Shown: positions 16,912 through 25,977, numbered from the stretch's first letter. The stretch: 64,000 bases of DNA from Onthomorpha sp937906975 (GCA_045614605.1 JAZLDH010000009.1:1-64000), one strand, 5' to 3'. A program made the numbers and translations. The notes: generated by a model not told the origin, from the sequence alone.

Positions 16912-16960
16912 ACCATTGTGAAAAATTGGTGTTTGAAAAGAAATCAATTAACACAATGGT
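16912..16960 (+). promoter_or_regulatory. 9-bp inverted repeat just before the next start codon
   Basis: ACCATTGTG (16912-16920) pairs with CACAATGGT (16952-16960), which ends 3 bases before the ATG at 16964. It could form a leader hairpin that hides the ribosome-binding region or be a split operator. I see no standard promoter between the buk terminator and this gene. Confidence 0.45.
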
Positions 16961-16963
16961 ATT

Positions 16964-17644
16964 ATGAAAAAATCTGCTTTTATTTTAATCGTTTCTTTAT
17001 TTGTAGCAAATATTTCTTTATTTGCACAAAGCAATGTAAAAACCTCAGGATTTATTTCCACAGCAGGATTTACGATGGGCTTTTTTAGTAAGTTTGATGA
17101 TTTGAATCGCACAATCAATTCATACTATCCCGAATACAAAGACTTTAATCCGATTATGCAAACAGGCTTTACGCTTGGTTTTGGCTATTATTTTAAAGAT
17201 AGATATACCATTTTGACAGAGAGTTTCGCTTCTTCTGCTCCTTCGGTAAGTATTCATGAAAATCAATATTCAGAATTGAGAAGCTATGGCAGTAAATTGG
17301 AAATTTCTTATGTGTTTTACCGATACAAAAAGTTTGATTTTGAATTTTCAATAGGCATCGGAGGACAATATAATAGCTTTTTGAATACCGTAAAAGATGA
17401 AAAAGAAGGCTATAAACCGAATTTGGCACTTAGTTCTATGAATACAATTGTTCCAATAGGGCTAACATGGTGGATTTACAAAGAAAAAGAAATCTATGTT
17501 GGAGGAAGGGCTGTTGGAATAAGTTTAGATTATAATTTTATTGCACATAAAGGAATTACAACTGTAACAGGTTTTAGTTCAAAAGCACACTTTCCTAACA
17601 TATCTAGCAATGAGCTTTGGCTAAGTATTGTACTTAAAATGTAA
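16964..17644 (+). CDS. Outer membrane beta-barrel protein, small
   Basis: The protein has 226 residues with a signal peptide ending SLFA before Gln. The rest shows amphipathic strands typical of the small 8-10 stranded PorT/OmpW-like barrels of Bacteroidetes (GFTMGFF, TGFTLGFGYYF, FEFSIGIGGQY, GLTWWIY, LWLSIVLKM). I cannot assign a substrate or a specific family. It is preceded by an unusual inverted repeat and followed by the thiL promoter inside the 3' intergenic space. Confidence 0.65.
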   Translation: MKKSAFILIVSLFVANISLFAQSNVKTSGFISTAGFTMGFFSKFDDLNRTINSYYPEYKDFNPIMQTGFTLGFGYYFKDRYTILTESFASSAPSVSIHENQYSELRSYGSKLEISYVFYRYKKFDFEFSIGIGGQYNSFLNTVKDEKEGYKPNLALSSMNTIVPIGLTWWIYKEKEIYVGGRAVGISLDYNFIAHKGITTVTGFSSKAHFPNISSNELWLSIVLKM

Positions 17645-17652
17645 ATTATTCA

Positions 17653-17660
17653 TATATTTG
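17653..17660 (+). promoter_or_regulatory. -7 box for thiL
   Basis: TATATTTG matches TAnnTTTG and lies 27 bp upstream of the thiL ATG. Confidence 0.65.
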
Positions 17661-17687
17661 CAAGCGAAAAGCAATATAGAGAGTTAA

Positions 17688-18737
17688 ATGAGCGAAAGAA
17701 CAGAACTAGAAAGCTTGGGAGAGTTTGGATTGATAGAAAGACTAACCCCAATAGAAAGAAGACAAATCAAAAACAATAGTACAATTTTATCAATAGGAGA
17801 TGACGCTGCTTGTTTAGAGTATAAGGATAAAGTAGTCTTAGTTTCCACAGATATAATGACAGAAGGAGTGCACTTTGATATGGTTTACACTCCTTTAAAG
17901 CATTTAGGGTATAAGGCTTGCGTTGTGAATTTTTCTGATATTTACGCAATGAATGGCCGTCCTAAGCAAATCACAATTTCATTAGCCGTTAGCAATAGAT
18001 ATTCTGTTGAAGCCTTAGAGGAATTGTATGCGGGAATTTATCTTGCTTGTGAAAAATATGGCGTAGATGTGGTTGGAGGCGACACAACAAGCTCTTCGGC
18101 TGGAATGTTTCTTTCAATTACTGTGATAGGTGAGGTAGAAAAAGAAAAAATCGTTAAAAGAAATGGCGCAAAACCATACGATTTGCTTTGCGTAACAGGA
18201 GATTTAGGTGCGGCATACGCAGGTCTTCTTGTTTTGCAAAGAGAAAAGGCTGCTTTTATGGTGAATCCAAATTCTCAACCTCAGTTAAAAGATTACGAAT
18301 ACGAGGTTGGACGTCAATTAAAGCCTGAGGCAAAGAAAAAAATCATAGACTTTTTTGAGCAAGAAGGCATTTTGCCAACTTCAATGATAGATATTTCTGA
18401 TGGATTGGCCTCAGAAACTTTGCATATCTGTAAACAATCAAATGTGGGCTGTGAAATATATTTGGAAAAACTGCCAATAGATTATAGAGCATCGAGAACA
18501 TTTGAAGAATTTAAGATTTTGGCTGACACAGGAGCCTTAAATGGGGGAGAGGATTATGAGTTGTTGTTTACAATCAACCAAAAGGATTACGAAAAGATTC
18601 AAAAAAATGAAGATATTCATGTTATAGGTCATATAACTGATAAGTCTTTGGGCTGTCAGTTGGTAACACCACAAAATACTACAATAGAATTAAAGGCACA
18701 AGGCTGGAATCATTACCAAAATCAAGAGGAAAAATAA
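17688..18737 (+). CDS. thiL: Thiamine-monophosphate kinase
   Basis: This kinase phosphorylates thiamine monophosphate to the active diphosphate cofactor. The 349-residue protein has the PurM/ThiL fold signatures SIGDDAACLEY, VSTDIMTEGVHFD, VVGGDTTSSSAG and later MIDISDGLASE and NGGEDYELLFT. These acidic clusters bind Mg-ATP and substrate phosphate. It is the first gene of a tight run thiL - HAD phosphatase - FtsB-like protein, with 1-bp gaps or overlaps. Confidence 0.95.
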   Translation: MSERTELESLGEFGLIERLTPIERRQIKNNSTILSIGDDAACLEYKDKVVLVSTDIMTEGVHFDMVYTPLKHLGYKACVVNFSDIYAMNGRPKQITISLAVSNRYSVEALEELYAGIYLACEKYGVDVVGGDTTSSSAGMFLSITVIGEVEKEKIVKRNGAKPYDLLCVTGDLGAAYAGLLVLQREKAAFMVNPNSQPQLKDYEYEVGRQLKPEAKKKIIDFFEQEGILPTSMIDISDGLASETLHICKQSNVGCEIYLEKLPIDYRASRTFEEFKILADTGALNGGEDYELLFTINQKDYEKIQKNEDIHVIGHITDKSLGCQLVTPQNTTIELKAQGWNHYQNQEEK

Positions 18738-18738
18738 G

Positions 18739-19359
18739 ATGATAAAGAATTTATTATTAGATATGGGAGGTGTGATACTTAATGTAAGTTATCACAAAGT
18801 TGTAGAAACGTTTAAAAGTTACGGAATAGAGAATTTTGATAAGATTTATACGCAAGCAAATCAAGTTGCTATAATTGATAAGTTTGAAGAGGGAAATTGT
18901 AGCATTGAAGAGTTTAGAAATGGAATTAGAGATTTGGTTCAATTTCCTTTGACTGATGAGCAAATTGATAAGGCTTGGTTTGCTATGATTTTAGATTTAC
19001 CAAAAGAGATTATTCAATTGCTTGGTATTTTAAAATTGAAGTATAAGCTTTATCTTTTTTCAAATACGAATGAATTACACATAGAATTTTTGAAAAAAGA
19101 CTTTGAACGTCAGTTGGGATTCGATTTGTTTTCTTGTGTGTTTAACAAAGCGTATTTTTCTAACGAGATTCACAGAAGAAAACCACACCCTGAATCTTTC
19201 CAATATGTAATTGATGATGCGGGAATAAAGGCAGAAGAAACTTTATTCATAGATGATTCTGTTCAACACCTTGAAGGTGCAAAGCAAATCGGATTGAATA
19301 CTTATTGGCTTACAAATGGTGAAACGCTTATTGATTTATACGATAAAAAAATCATATAA
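18739..19359 (+). CDS. HAD-family hydrolase
   Basis: This is a 206-residue haloacid-dehalogenase-like phosphatase. Motif I is LLLDMGGVILNV, where the usual second Asp of DxDGT is replaced by Gly (DxGG), as in the YihX/YigB-type subgroup. Motif II is LFSNTNELH, the motif III Lys lies in RRKPHPESF, and motif IV is FIDDSVQHLEGA. The substrate is unknown; sugar phosphates or FMN are typical for the subgroup. It starts 1 bp after thiL and its stop overlaps the next start (TAATG). Confidence 0.85.
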   Translation: MIKNLLLDMGGVILNVSYHKVVETFKSYGIENFDKIYTQANQVAIIDKFEEGNCSIEEFRNGIRDLVQFPLTDEQIDKAWFAMILDLPKEIIQLLGILKLKYKLYLFSNTNELHIEFLKKDFERQLGFDLFSCVFNKAYFSNEIHRRKPHPESFQYVIDDAGIKAEETLFIDDSVQHLEGAKQIGLNTYWLTNGETLIDLYDKKII

Positions 19360-19682
19360 TGAATACGTCTTTTAAAGATAATAGGTTTTTTAAAATACTT
19401 TTAAATAAGTATGTTATAACAATTTTGTTTTTTGCTCTTTTGTTGTTGTTTTCTCCTGATAACAATATTATATATTATAATAAGGTGAAAAAACAATATC
19501 AAGAAATTGAACAAAAAAAGGATTTTATTTTAGATGAAATCAAACAAGATAGCATAAGAAGTGCTGATTTGGAAAAGAATATTAAGGCAAAAGAAAAGTA
19601 TGGTAGAGAGAAATATTTAATGAAGGCTGAAAACGAAGATATTTACATAATAAAACAACAAGGAAACGAAATATCTCATTAA
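19359..19682 (+). CDS. FtsB/DivIC-family septum protein
   Basis: This is a 107-residue bitopic protein with a short basic N-terminus, a membrane segment (about 17-33) and then a periplasmic coiled coil (about 40-80) ending in KYGREKYLMKAENEDIYII. That ending matches the FtsB/DivIC signature, which follows a helix with a conserved Ala/Arg-Glu-Tyr turn. FtsB bridges FtsL and FtsQ in the division complex; FtsL and FtsQ are encoded in the cell-wall cluster at 43897-58567. Confidence 0.85.
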   Translation: MNTSFKDNRFFKILLNKYVITILFFALLLLFSPDNNIIYYNKVKKQYQEIEQKKDFILDEIKQDSIRSADLEKNIKAKEKYGREKYLMKAENEDIYIIKQQGNEISH

Positions 19683-19740
19683 GTTTTTGCTTTAATAATT
19701 AAAAAAACTCGCTTTTTTTTAGTGTTTAATAGAAAATTTG

Positions 19741-19748
19741 TAATTTTG
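19741..19748 (+). promoter_or_regulatory. -7 box for the PorE-like gene
   Basis: TAATTTTG fits TAnnTTTG. The ATG is at 19805, giving a leader of about 50 nt. Confidence 0.55.
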
Positions 19749-19804
19749 TAGTCAGTAAAATAAGTATTTTTTTACAGATTTTTTTCTAAAAATTTATTAA
19801 GTAT

Positions 19805-22393
19805 ATGAAGTTAAAACAAGTAATTTTTTTCTTTCTGATAGTTGCAAGTGTAAATGTGTTTGCACAAAAGAGAAGTCTGACAGAGTTGGCCGATGAAGCT
19901 TTTGAAAACAAACAATATATTACTGCCGTAGATTTATATAAGGAAGCTTACACAAAAATAAAAGGTAACAGAGAAGAGAAAAACAGGATAATGTTCCAAC
20001 AAGCAGAGTGTTATCGTTATATGGATGACCAAAAAATGGCGGTCAAAACATATCAAAGATTGGTAAAAGCAAAGTATTATGATGTTCAGCCAAAGATATT
20101 TCTTTACATGGCTGATATTCAAAAATTTAATAGCGAATGGGACGCTGCGGAATACAATTATAAGGAATATTTAAAGCTTGTTCCAAATGATGAATTAGCA
20201 AAAAGTAGATTGCAATCCATAGAATTGGCAAAAAAATGGATGAATAACCCTACTCGACACCAAGTAGTAGAGGTTAAAAATGTTAATACAGAATGGAATG
20301 ATTGGGGTCCACGTTTCTCTGCCTCAGAGGACGAAAATGAAATCATATTTACATCATCTCGACCAAAAGAGGACAGCGAAGAAATGGACGTTTGGACAGG
20401 GGAATATTTCTCAAATATTTATACAAGTGCGAAACAAAAAAATACAGAATTAAGCGAGCCAAATTTAATCTCAATAGAACAAATCAACACTGAGGCAAAC
20501 GAAGGGGAACTTGTTTTTGCGAAAGGCTCAACTACGCAAAATGTTTATTTTTCACGTTGTCTTATTCAAGTAAGAGAGCAATTAAATTGTGCTATCTACA
20601 TGACTAAGCCTGTGGAAAAAGAAAAAAAAGGTAAAAAACGTAATCAACAAGAAGCAAGTGAAGAAGAACAATCTCCATTTGTAATGATTGATTTGGGTGA
20701 TACAGCATTTAACTATTTCCACCCTGCAATATCTTCTGATGAATTAACACTTTATTTCTCTTCTAACCGTCCTGGCGGAGAAGGAGGCTATGACTTATGG
20801 AAAGCAACAAGAAGTAGCATGGAAGAATCTTTTGGAAATGTAGTTAATTTAGGAAAATTAATAAACACAGCAGGTAATGAAGAATTCCCAACCTTACGTT
20901 CAGATACACGTTTGTATTATTCTTCTGACGGATTGCCAGGTTTAGGAGGTATGGACTTGTTCTACACAGAATTTGTTGAAGGAGAATGGAGCGAACCTCA
21001 AAACTTGATGTATCCTATCAATAGCCCATCAGATGAAATCGGTATTATCTACAACAAAGTTCCAGAAGAAAATATTGCAGCTGAAGAATCAGGATTTTTC
21101 TCTTCAAACAGAGAAGGCGGAACAGGTGGAGACGATATTTATTCTTTTTATAGAGCACCATTATTGTTTTCGTTAAAAGGAAAAATTCGTGATGATAAAT
21201 CAATGCAAGCAATAGAAGGCGCAAGAGTAAGATTGATTGGAGATGACAATTCAAGCATTGAAACAAGAACTGATAGAAAAGGAGATTATAATTTCACAAC
21301 CGAACAATTAAGATACAACGTTAATTACAAAATACAAGTATCTCAAATAGGATACTTTAACAATGAAGGAAAAGAATCAACAGTAGGATTAACAACAACT
21401 ACTGAATTGGTTCACGATTTCAAATTAAAACCAATACCAAAAGAGCCAATCGTATTACCAGAAATACGTTACGATTTAGCAAAGTGGGAATTAAAAGACC
21501 AATACCAAGACTCTCTATCAGATTTATTAGTAATCTTGGTTAATAATCCGCAATACGTAATAGAACTTGCTTCACATACAGATTCAAGACCTTTCCTTCG
21601 TGTTACAAATGACACATTAAGCCAACGTAGAGCTGAATCAGTAGTAGATTTTCTTGTAGCAAGAGGAATAGATAGAGACAGATTAGTTCCAAAAGGCTAT
21701 GGAGACAGAGTGCCACGTACACTAAAAACAGACTGCGTTTCAGAATTTGGAGGAAAAGAATATGCTTTTGCAAAAGGCATTACGCTTACAGATGATTATA
21801 TCAATAAATTAAGAAGCAAAGGCGAAAAAGAAGCAGCACACCAACTAAACAGAAGAACAGAATTTCGTATTTTGAGAACCGATTTCGTACCAAAAGCAGT
21901 TTTAGACAGCTTAAAAGACGCATCACTCAATGCACCAATAGTTGATATGGTGTCAGGAACAGTGCCACCACCAGACACAGAAATTCCAATCGTTTACACA
22001 GACAATCACATTAAAGTTTCAATGATAAATGGTAGCAAAGCACAAATTTTTATCATATTAAACGGAAAAGCAGTACCATGTATCTATGATGAAAAATATA
22101 GAGATGCAGCAGTATTGGATTGGGATTTAGCAATGAAGTTCCTATTAGAAGGCAGAATTACAAAAGATGACTTCAAAGATAGAGACAAAGCATTTGACGA
22201 AGAAGGAAATATTTTAGACAACTCAGTACTTACATTCAAATCAGCATACATTGGAAAGTATTTTGCCGATAAATACGAAGTAATCGTAAGAAAAGGAATG
22301 AAATACGACATGATTGTAAACAAAAATGGGTTAGTTGATTTTGGAACATTTACCTTCTCAAGAGCGAGAGGCGAAATAATATTTGAAGAATAA
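19805..22393 (+). CDS. porE: PorE-like T9SS component (TPR, PD40, OmpA domains)
   Basis: The 862-residue protein has a signal peptide (VNVFA before Gln), TPR repeats (about 25-150) and WD40-like PD40 repeats (about 165-455, with IIFTSSRP, LYFSSNRPGG, LYYSSDGLPG). A carboxypeptidase-regulatory-like domain (about 458-540) and an OmpA-like peptidoglycan-binding domain (about 560-690) follow; the latter has ELASHTDSR, SQRRAESVVDFL, GYGDR and NRRTEF. This order matches PorE (PG1058 type), a periplasmic lipoprotein-like scaffold of type IX secretion. Here the N-terminus is a plain signal peptide with Gln, not a lipobox. About 170 residues extend past the OmpA domain. Two T9SS cargos are encoded nearby. 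Confidence 0.8.
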   Translation: MKLKQVIFFFLIVASVNVFAQKRSLTELADEAFENKQYITAVDLYKEAYTKIKGNREEKNRIMFQQAECYRYMDDQKMAVKTYQRLVKAKYYDVQPKIFLYMADIQKFNSEWDAAEYNYKEYLKLVPNDELAKSRLQSIELAKKWMNNPTRHQVVEVKNVNTEWNDWGPRFSASEDENEIIFTSSRPKEDSEEMDVWTGEYFSNIYTSAKQKNTELSEPNLISIEQINTEANEGELVFAKGSTTQNVYFSRCLIQVREQLNCAIYMTKPVEKEKKGKKRNQQEASEEEQSPFVMIDLGDTAFNYFHPAISSDELTLYFSSNRPGGEGGYDLWKATRSSMEESFGNVVNLGKLINTAGNEEFPTLRSDTRLYYSSDGLPGLGGMDLFYTEFVEGEWSEPQNLMYPINSPSDEIGIIYNKVPEENIAAEESGFFSSNREGGTGGDDIYSFYRAPLLFSLKGKIRDDKSMQAIEGARVRLIGDDNSSIETRTDRKGDYNFTTEQLRYNVNYKIQVSQIGYFNNEGKESTVGLTTTTELVHDFKLKPIPKEPIVLPEIRYDLAKWELKDQYQDSLSDLLVILVNNPQYVIELASHTDSRPFLRVTNDTLSQRRAESVVDFLVARGIDRDRLVPKGYGDRVPRTLKTDCVSEFGGKEYAFAKGITLTDDYINKLRSKGEKEAAHQLNRRTEFRILRTDFVPKAVLDSLKDASLNAPIVDMVSGTVPPPDTEIPIVYTDNHIKVSMINGSKAQIFIILNGKAVPCIYDEKYRDAAVLDWDLAMKFLLEGRITKDDFKDRDKAFDEEGNILDNSVLTFKSAYIGKYFADKYEVIVRKGMKYDMIVNKNGLVDFGTFTFSRARGEIIFEE

Positions 22394-22410
22394 AGCGAAA
22401 AAATTTGGTG

Positions 22411-22440
22411 GATTGCAAAAATAGTATTATTTTTGCAATC
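22411..22440. terminator. 13-bp hairpin that also carries the tRNA-fMet promoter box
   Basis: GATTGCAAAAATA (22411-22423) and its exact complement (22428-22440) flank a 4-nt loop. The right arm contains TATTTTTG (22428-22435), a perfect TAnnTTTG box placed 18 bp before the initiator tRNA. The same DNA may stop the PorE transcript and start the tRNA. Confidence 0.6.
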
Positions 22441-22453
22441 CAAAACAACAAGA

Positions 22454-22525
<72 letters not shown>

Positions 22526-22530
22526 CACAA

Positions 22531-22561
22531 AAAAAGCGGAAGATTTTTCTTCCGCTTTTTT
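22531..22561. terminator. Terminator of tRNA-fMet
   Basis: The 13-bp arms AAAAAGCGGAAGA (22531-22543) and TCTTCCGCTTTTT (22548-22560) have a T run on one side and an A run on the other. They can serve the tRNA (+) and the convergent OmpH-like gene (-). Confidence 0.9.
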
Positions 22562-22581
22562 AATTTCCAATTTCCAAGTCT

Positions 22582-23223
22582 TTATTTTTCTTTTTTGTAT
22601 TCTTCGTATTCTTTATTTAATCCCTCAATAATTTCATTAGTTATATCCATTCCTTCATCAATGTAAAGAACAGGTGAACCAATGTAAGACTTAGAAAGAA
22701 TAACATCGAAGTTTTGATGCTTTTTGTTATAGTCTTTTATGAAAGCATAAACAGCATCTAACATTTTCTTATTATCAGAGGCTTGTCTTTCTTGCAAATC
22801 CAACATCATTTTTTGTTCAAGTTGAGGCAATTCTTGTTGTCTTTTTGTTAAATCTTGTTCAGTTTGTTTTTGTTGAGTTAAAGTTAAATTTGCACCATTT
22901 TTCAAATAATTTTCATAATCGCTTTGGAATTTTGAAACCTTAGCCTCCAATTCCTTTTGCAAGTTTTTTTGATACGTTTGCAAAGCGGCCTCCATATCAA
23001 TAGCCATTTGATACTTAGCCATAATAGTATCAGTATTGATATATGCCACTTTTAAACCACCCGAAGAAAGAGTTTTGTTTGTTTTTTCAGTTTTTGCAAC
23101 TGCTTCCTTCTCATTCTTTTCAGTTTTTCCATCAGATAACACCATAACAAATAGTATTATCGAACACACGATAGACAATCCGCAGCCTATCCATAAAGCA
23201 ATGTTTGAATTTCTTTTTTCCAT
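22582..23223 (-). CDS. Membrane-anchored OmpH/Skp-like protein
   Basis: This is a third OmpH-family protein, about 213 residues. An uncleaved membrane segment (about 9-30, LWIGCGLSIVCSIILFVMVL) replaces the signal peptide. A charged linker is followed by the OmpH core starting LKVAYINTDTIMAKY, a long coiled coil, then FDVILSKSYIGSPVLYIDEGMDIT. The start at 23223 is preferred over 23256 because the -7 box at 23246-23253 overlaps the longer version. It is likely a tethered periplasmic chaperone rather than a soluble one. Confidence 0.85.
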   Translation of the reverse strand: MEKRNSNIALWIGCGLSIVCSIILFVMVLSDGKTEKNEKEAVAKTEKTNKTLSSGGLKVAYINTDTIMAKYQMAIDMEAALQTYQKNLQKELEAKVSKFQSDYENYLKNGANLTLTQQKQTEQDLTKRQQELPQLEQKMMLDLQERQASDNKKMLDAVYAFIKDYNKKHQNFDVILSKSYIGSPVLYIDEGMDITNEIIEGLNKEYEEYKKEK

Positions 23224-23245
23224 AAATTTAAATTTTAACAAAAGG

Positions 23246-23253
23246 CAAAGATA
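23246..23253 (-). promoter_or_regulatory. -7 box for the anchored OmpH-like gene
   Basis: TATCTTTG on the minus strand is 22 bp upstream of the start at 23223. The plus-strand box for the divergent gene is 42 bp away. Confidence 0.65.
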
Positions 23254-23295
23254 CAAAAAAACTAAGTTTTATTTTACAGATAAAGCAAATAGTTA

Positions 23296-23303
23296 TATCT
23301 TTG
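23296..23303 (+). promoter_or_regulatory. -7 box implying a leaderless mRNA
   Basis: TATCTTTG ends only 4 nt before the ATG at 23308. With initiation about 5 nt after the box, transcription would begin at or next to the start codon. Confidence 0.6.
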
Positions 23304-23307
23304 CCGA

Positions 23308-23985
23308 ATGAAAATAGACGTTTTAACAAAGAAAATATTAGTATTTGCCTTACTGATAGGCGCATTTTCCCCACTTTTTGCACAAAGACAAATTTTTAGA
23401 ACAGTGGAGCCGTTTGAGAACAAAGTAGAAATATCGCTTTCGGGCGGAGTTCACGCCTTACATCTTGTGCAATCAAAACCATTAAAAGGTCTTTGGGACG
23501 AATTAAAGCCCTCTTTTCAAGCCTCAGTAGGCTATCAATTCACCTCATACTTAGGAGCAAGATTCGCTTTTCAATCAGGCAACACCATGAGTGCAGCAAC
23601 AGACACACTATTGCCCAACTACATAATCAGTACACATATAGACATGTTGGTAGATGTTGCAAACTTTTGGAATCCAGAAACAAAAGACAAATCTTATGAC
23701 ACACAAATAATCTTTGGAGCAGGAACAATATTTTTTAGGCCAGAGAATAAAGATGAACGCTTTACAGGCTTTGCCTTTAATGGCGGTTTGCTAAACTCAT
23801 ACCACCTAACAAAAGATTTATTGCTTAACCTTGAATTGAAATTATTTTTAATAAACGAAGCCTTCTCCTCAAATTACAATCCAAACTACGGAGGTTGGTC
23901 AATGATTTACGATGCCTCATTAGGATTGAGCTACAGAATACCAATCAAACGCATTCAACAGCGTTCCACAGAGGAGAAAGAATAA
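23308..23985 (+). CDS. Outer membrane beta-barrel protein
   Basis: The protein has 225 residues with a signal peptide ending PLFA before Gln. The barrel is related to the protein at 40319-41071: both share GGVHxLxLxQ near residue 45-60, SxGYxFTxxLGARF, xGNT, a VDxLVxxxNxW strand and a FGAGxxxFR turn. The barrel is probably eight-stranded, related to the OmpA-like or PorT-like families; the function is unknown. Transcription appears leaderless. Confidence 0.65.
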   Translation: MKIDVLTKKILVFALLIGAFSPLFAQRQIFRTVEPFENKVEISLSGGVHALHLVQSKPLKGLWDELKPSFQASVGYQFTSYLGARFAFQSGNTMSAATDTLLPNYIISTHIDMLVDVANFWNPETKDKSYDTQIIFGAGTIFFRPENKDERFTGFAFNGGLLNSYHLTKDLLLNLELKLFLINEAFSSNYNPNYGGWSMIYDASLGLSYRIPIKRIQQRSTEEKE

Positions 23986-24075
23986 ACGTTATACAGGTAA
24001 AAGAAGATAATTTAATGATTTTTTAACTATTTACCTCACCCCTCCATAAATTTTTTTCTATTATAATGTAACATT

Positions 24076-24121
24076 TTTGGCAAAAGTTTTGTCTTATATA
24101 TAAGAAATCAAAAAGAGGAGG
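24076..24121 (+). promoter_or_regulatory. Shared promoter/palindrome and Shine-Dalgarno of second BspA-like gene
   Basis: TGTAACATTTTTG (TTTG at 24076-24079), the 12-bp palindrome CTTATATATAAG (24093-24104) after 13 nt, and AGGAGG (24116-24121) 8 nt before the ATG repeat the layout seen at 8324-8372. Intervening bases differ, so the conserved parts are probably functional. Confidence 0.55.
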
Positions 24122-24129
24122 ACTGTAAT

Positions 24130-25977
24130 ATGAAAAAAGCATTATTTTTAATTTGTGCTATCTTGTTTAGCAATGTCGTAGTTTTAGCACAACATTTTAC
24201 TGTAAATGGTTATCAGTATGTAGTAATTAATAGTAGCAGTGTATCTATTTTTAACTACTATAATAGTCAGGACACAGTAGTTATTCCAGAAACAGTAACA
24301 TATAACGATGTAAAATACACTATTGTCGAAATAGGTGGTGGAGCCTTTTGGGGAAAAGACTATATAGTTTCTGTTATTATTCCTAACACAGTTACATCTA
24401 TTGGTCAATCAGCTTTTCGAGAATGCGAAAACCTATCTTCTGTTGTAATGCCAAATAGTATTACTAATATTGACAATGCTGCTTTTTGGGGGTGTTCTAA
24501 TTTAACTTCATTTACTATTCCTAATAGCGTTACACACATTGGTGCAGCAATATTTGGTGATTGTACTAATTTAACAACCTTAGATTATAACGCAAGAAAT
24601 TGTAATGGAGTCTCAGTAGGGACTAACCACCCGTTTAGCTACTCAAGTATTTCAACGATAAATATAGGTGATGATGTAGAAAAAATACCAGAAAACTTTC
24701 TTTATGATATGGATAGTATAACAACAGTAAATTTTTCAAACAATATAACCCATATTGGTAAGAAAGCATTTGCATATTACGATAATTCCAACACATTGAA
24801 TCTTCCAAATAGTATTACGCATATAGGAGAAGAAGCGTTTTTAGGGTGCGATAATTTAAGTTCAATCACACTTCCAAGTAATCTTACTTACATCGGTATC
24901 GGTGCTTTTGAGAGTTGTAATACTCTAAACTCAATAACAATTCCAAGCAACGTTACTCGCATTGATGATGAAGCATTTCAAAATTGCAGCAACTTAAATT
25001 CAGTAGATTTTTTAACTAATAACCTTACTTATATAGGCGATGGAGCTTTTAAAAATTGTACAAGTTTAGCTACGTTTGTAGTTCCTAATACAGTTGATTC
25101 GCTTGGTAAAAAAGAAGGTTATGTTCTTTATCCTGGTACATTTGAGGGTTGCTCTTCTTTAACTAAAATTACTCTTGGCAAAAACTTAAAATATATCTCG
25201 GAAGCTACATTTAATGGTTGTACTTCTTTACAAACATTAGTTAGTTTGGCTACTACGCCTCCTACTTTCCAATATGTAGATAATACTTTCGCTAATACTA
25301 ACAACGTAGCTTTGATTGTAGGTTGTGATGCTTTGCCTAATTATCAAAATTCATTTGATTGGTCATATTATTTTTCAAACAATATGACTGAGATAGTCTA
25401 TGACGTAAATGTTTATTCAAATGATGAAGATAAAGGAATTGTTGATATGCAAAGAGATTGCTCTACTGCAACACTTACTGCAACAACTACTGGAGATTGT
25501 TTCCGATTTTACTCATGGAGTGATGGAGTTACTGAAAATCCTCGTATAGTTAATCTTGAAAGTGACACAAATATTGTGGCTATTTTTGATGAAATAAAAT
25601 TTGTTATAGATACTACGATAAATCAAGGTGAGGTTTACTCTGGATATGGTTTCAATGAAAGTGAACAAGGTACATATTACCAATATTTCACTACTGATGA
25701 TGGTTGTGATAGCACAGTGGTTTTAAACCTTACGCTAAATGTATCTTTGAATGATGTGGAAGAAAGTACTATTTCTCTATATCCAAACCCTACAAGAGGA
25801 GAAATAAATTTCAGCGATATGGTAGGAGAGATTGAAGTAATGGATATGACAGGTAAAATCATGAAAAAAATCCTTAATACAAGCAATATAAACATAGACT
25901 TCTTACCTGCGGGATTCTATTACCTTAGATTGCATTATCAAGACAAGATTCTTATAAGAAAAGTAATCAAACAATAG
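24130..25977 (+). CDS. BspA-like leucine-rich repeat protein, T9SS cargo
   Basis: This 615-residue paralogue of the protein at 8381-9934 has a signal peptide ending VVLA before Gln. It carries more BspA-type leucine-rich repeats (about 60-410), with the pattern IPNSVTHIGxxAFxxCxNL. A FYSWSDGVTENPR segment (about 460) follows, then the type A T9SS sorting domain at the C-terminus (SLYPNPTRGEINF, EVMDMTGK, LPAGFYYLRL, RKVIKQ). It is probably exported to the cell surface by T9SS with PorE. The intergenic 23986-24075 holds only AT-rich sequence. Confidence 0.88.
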   Translation: MKKALFLICAILFSNVVVLAQHFTVNGYQYVVINSSSVSIFNYYNSQDTVVIPETVTYNDVKYTIVEIGGGAFWGKDYIVSVIIPNTVTSIGQSAFRECENLSSVVMPNSITNIDNAAFWGCSNLTSFTIPNSVTHIGAAIFGDCTNLTTLDYNARNCNGVSVGTNHPFSYSSISTINIGDDVEKIPENFLYDMDSITTVNFSNNITHIGKKAFAYYDNSNTLNLPNSITHIGEEAFLGCDNLSSITLPSNLTYIGIGAFESCNTLNSITIPSNVTRIDDEAFQNCSNLNSVDFLTNNLTYIGDGAFKNCTSLATFVVPNTVDSLGKKEGYVLYPGTFEGCSSLTKITLGKNLKYISEATFNGCTSLQTLVSLATTPPTFQYVDNTFANTNNVALIVGCDALPNYQNSFDWSYYFSNNMTEIVYDVNVYSNDEDKGIVDMQRDCSTATLTATTTGDCFRFYSWSDGVTENPRIVNLESDTNIVAIFDEIKFVIDTTINQGEVYSGYGFNESEQGTYYQYFTTDDGCDSTVVLNLTLNVSLNDVEESTISLYPNPTRGEINFSDMVGEIEVMDMTGKIMKKILNTSNINIDFLPAGFYYLRLHYQDKILIRKVIKQ

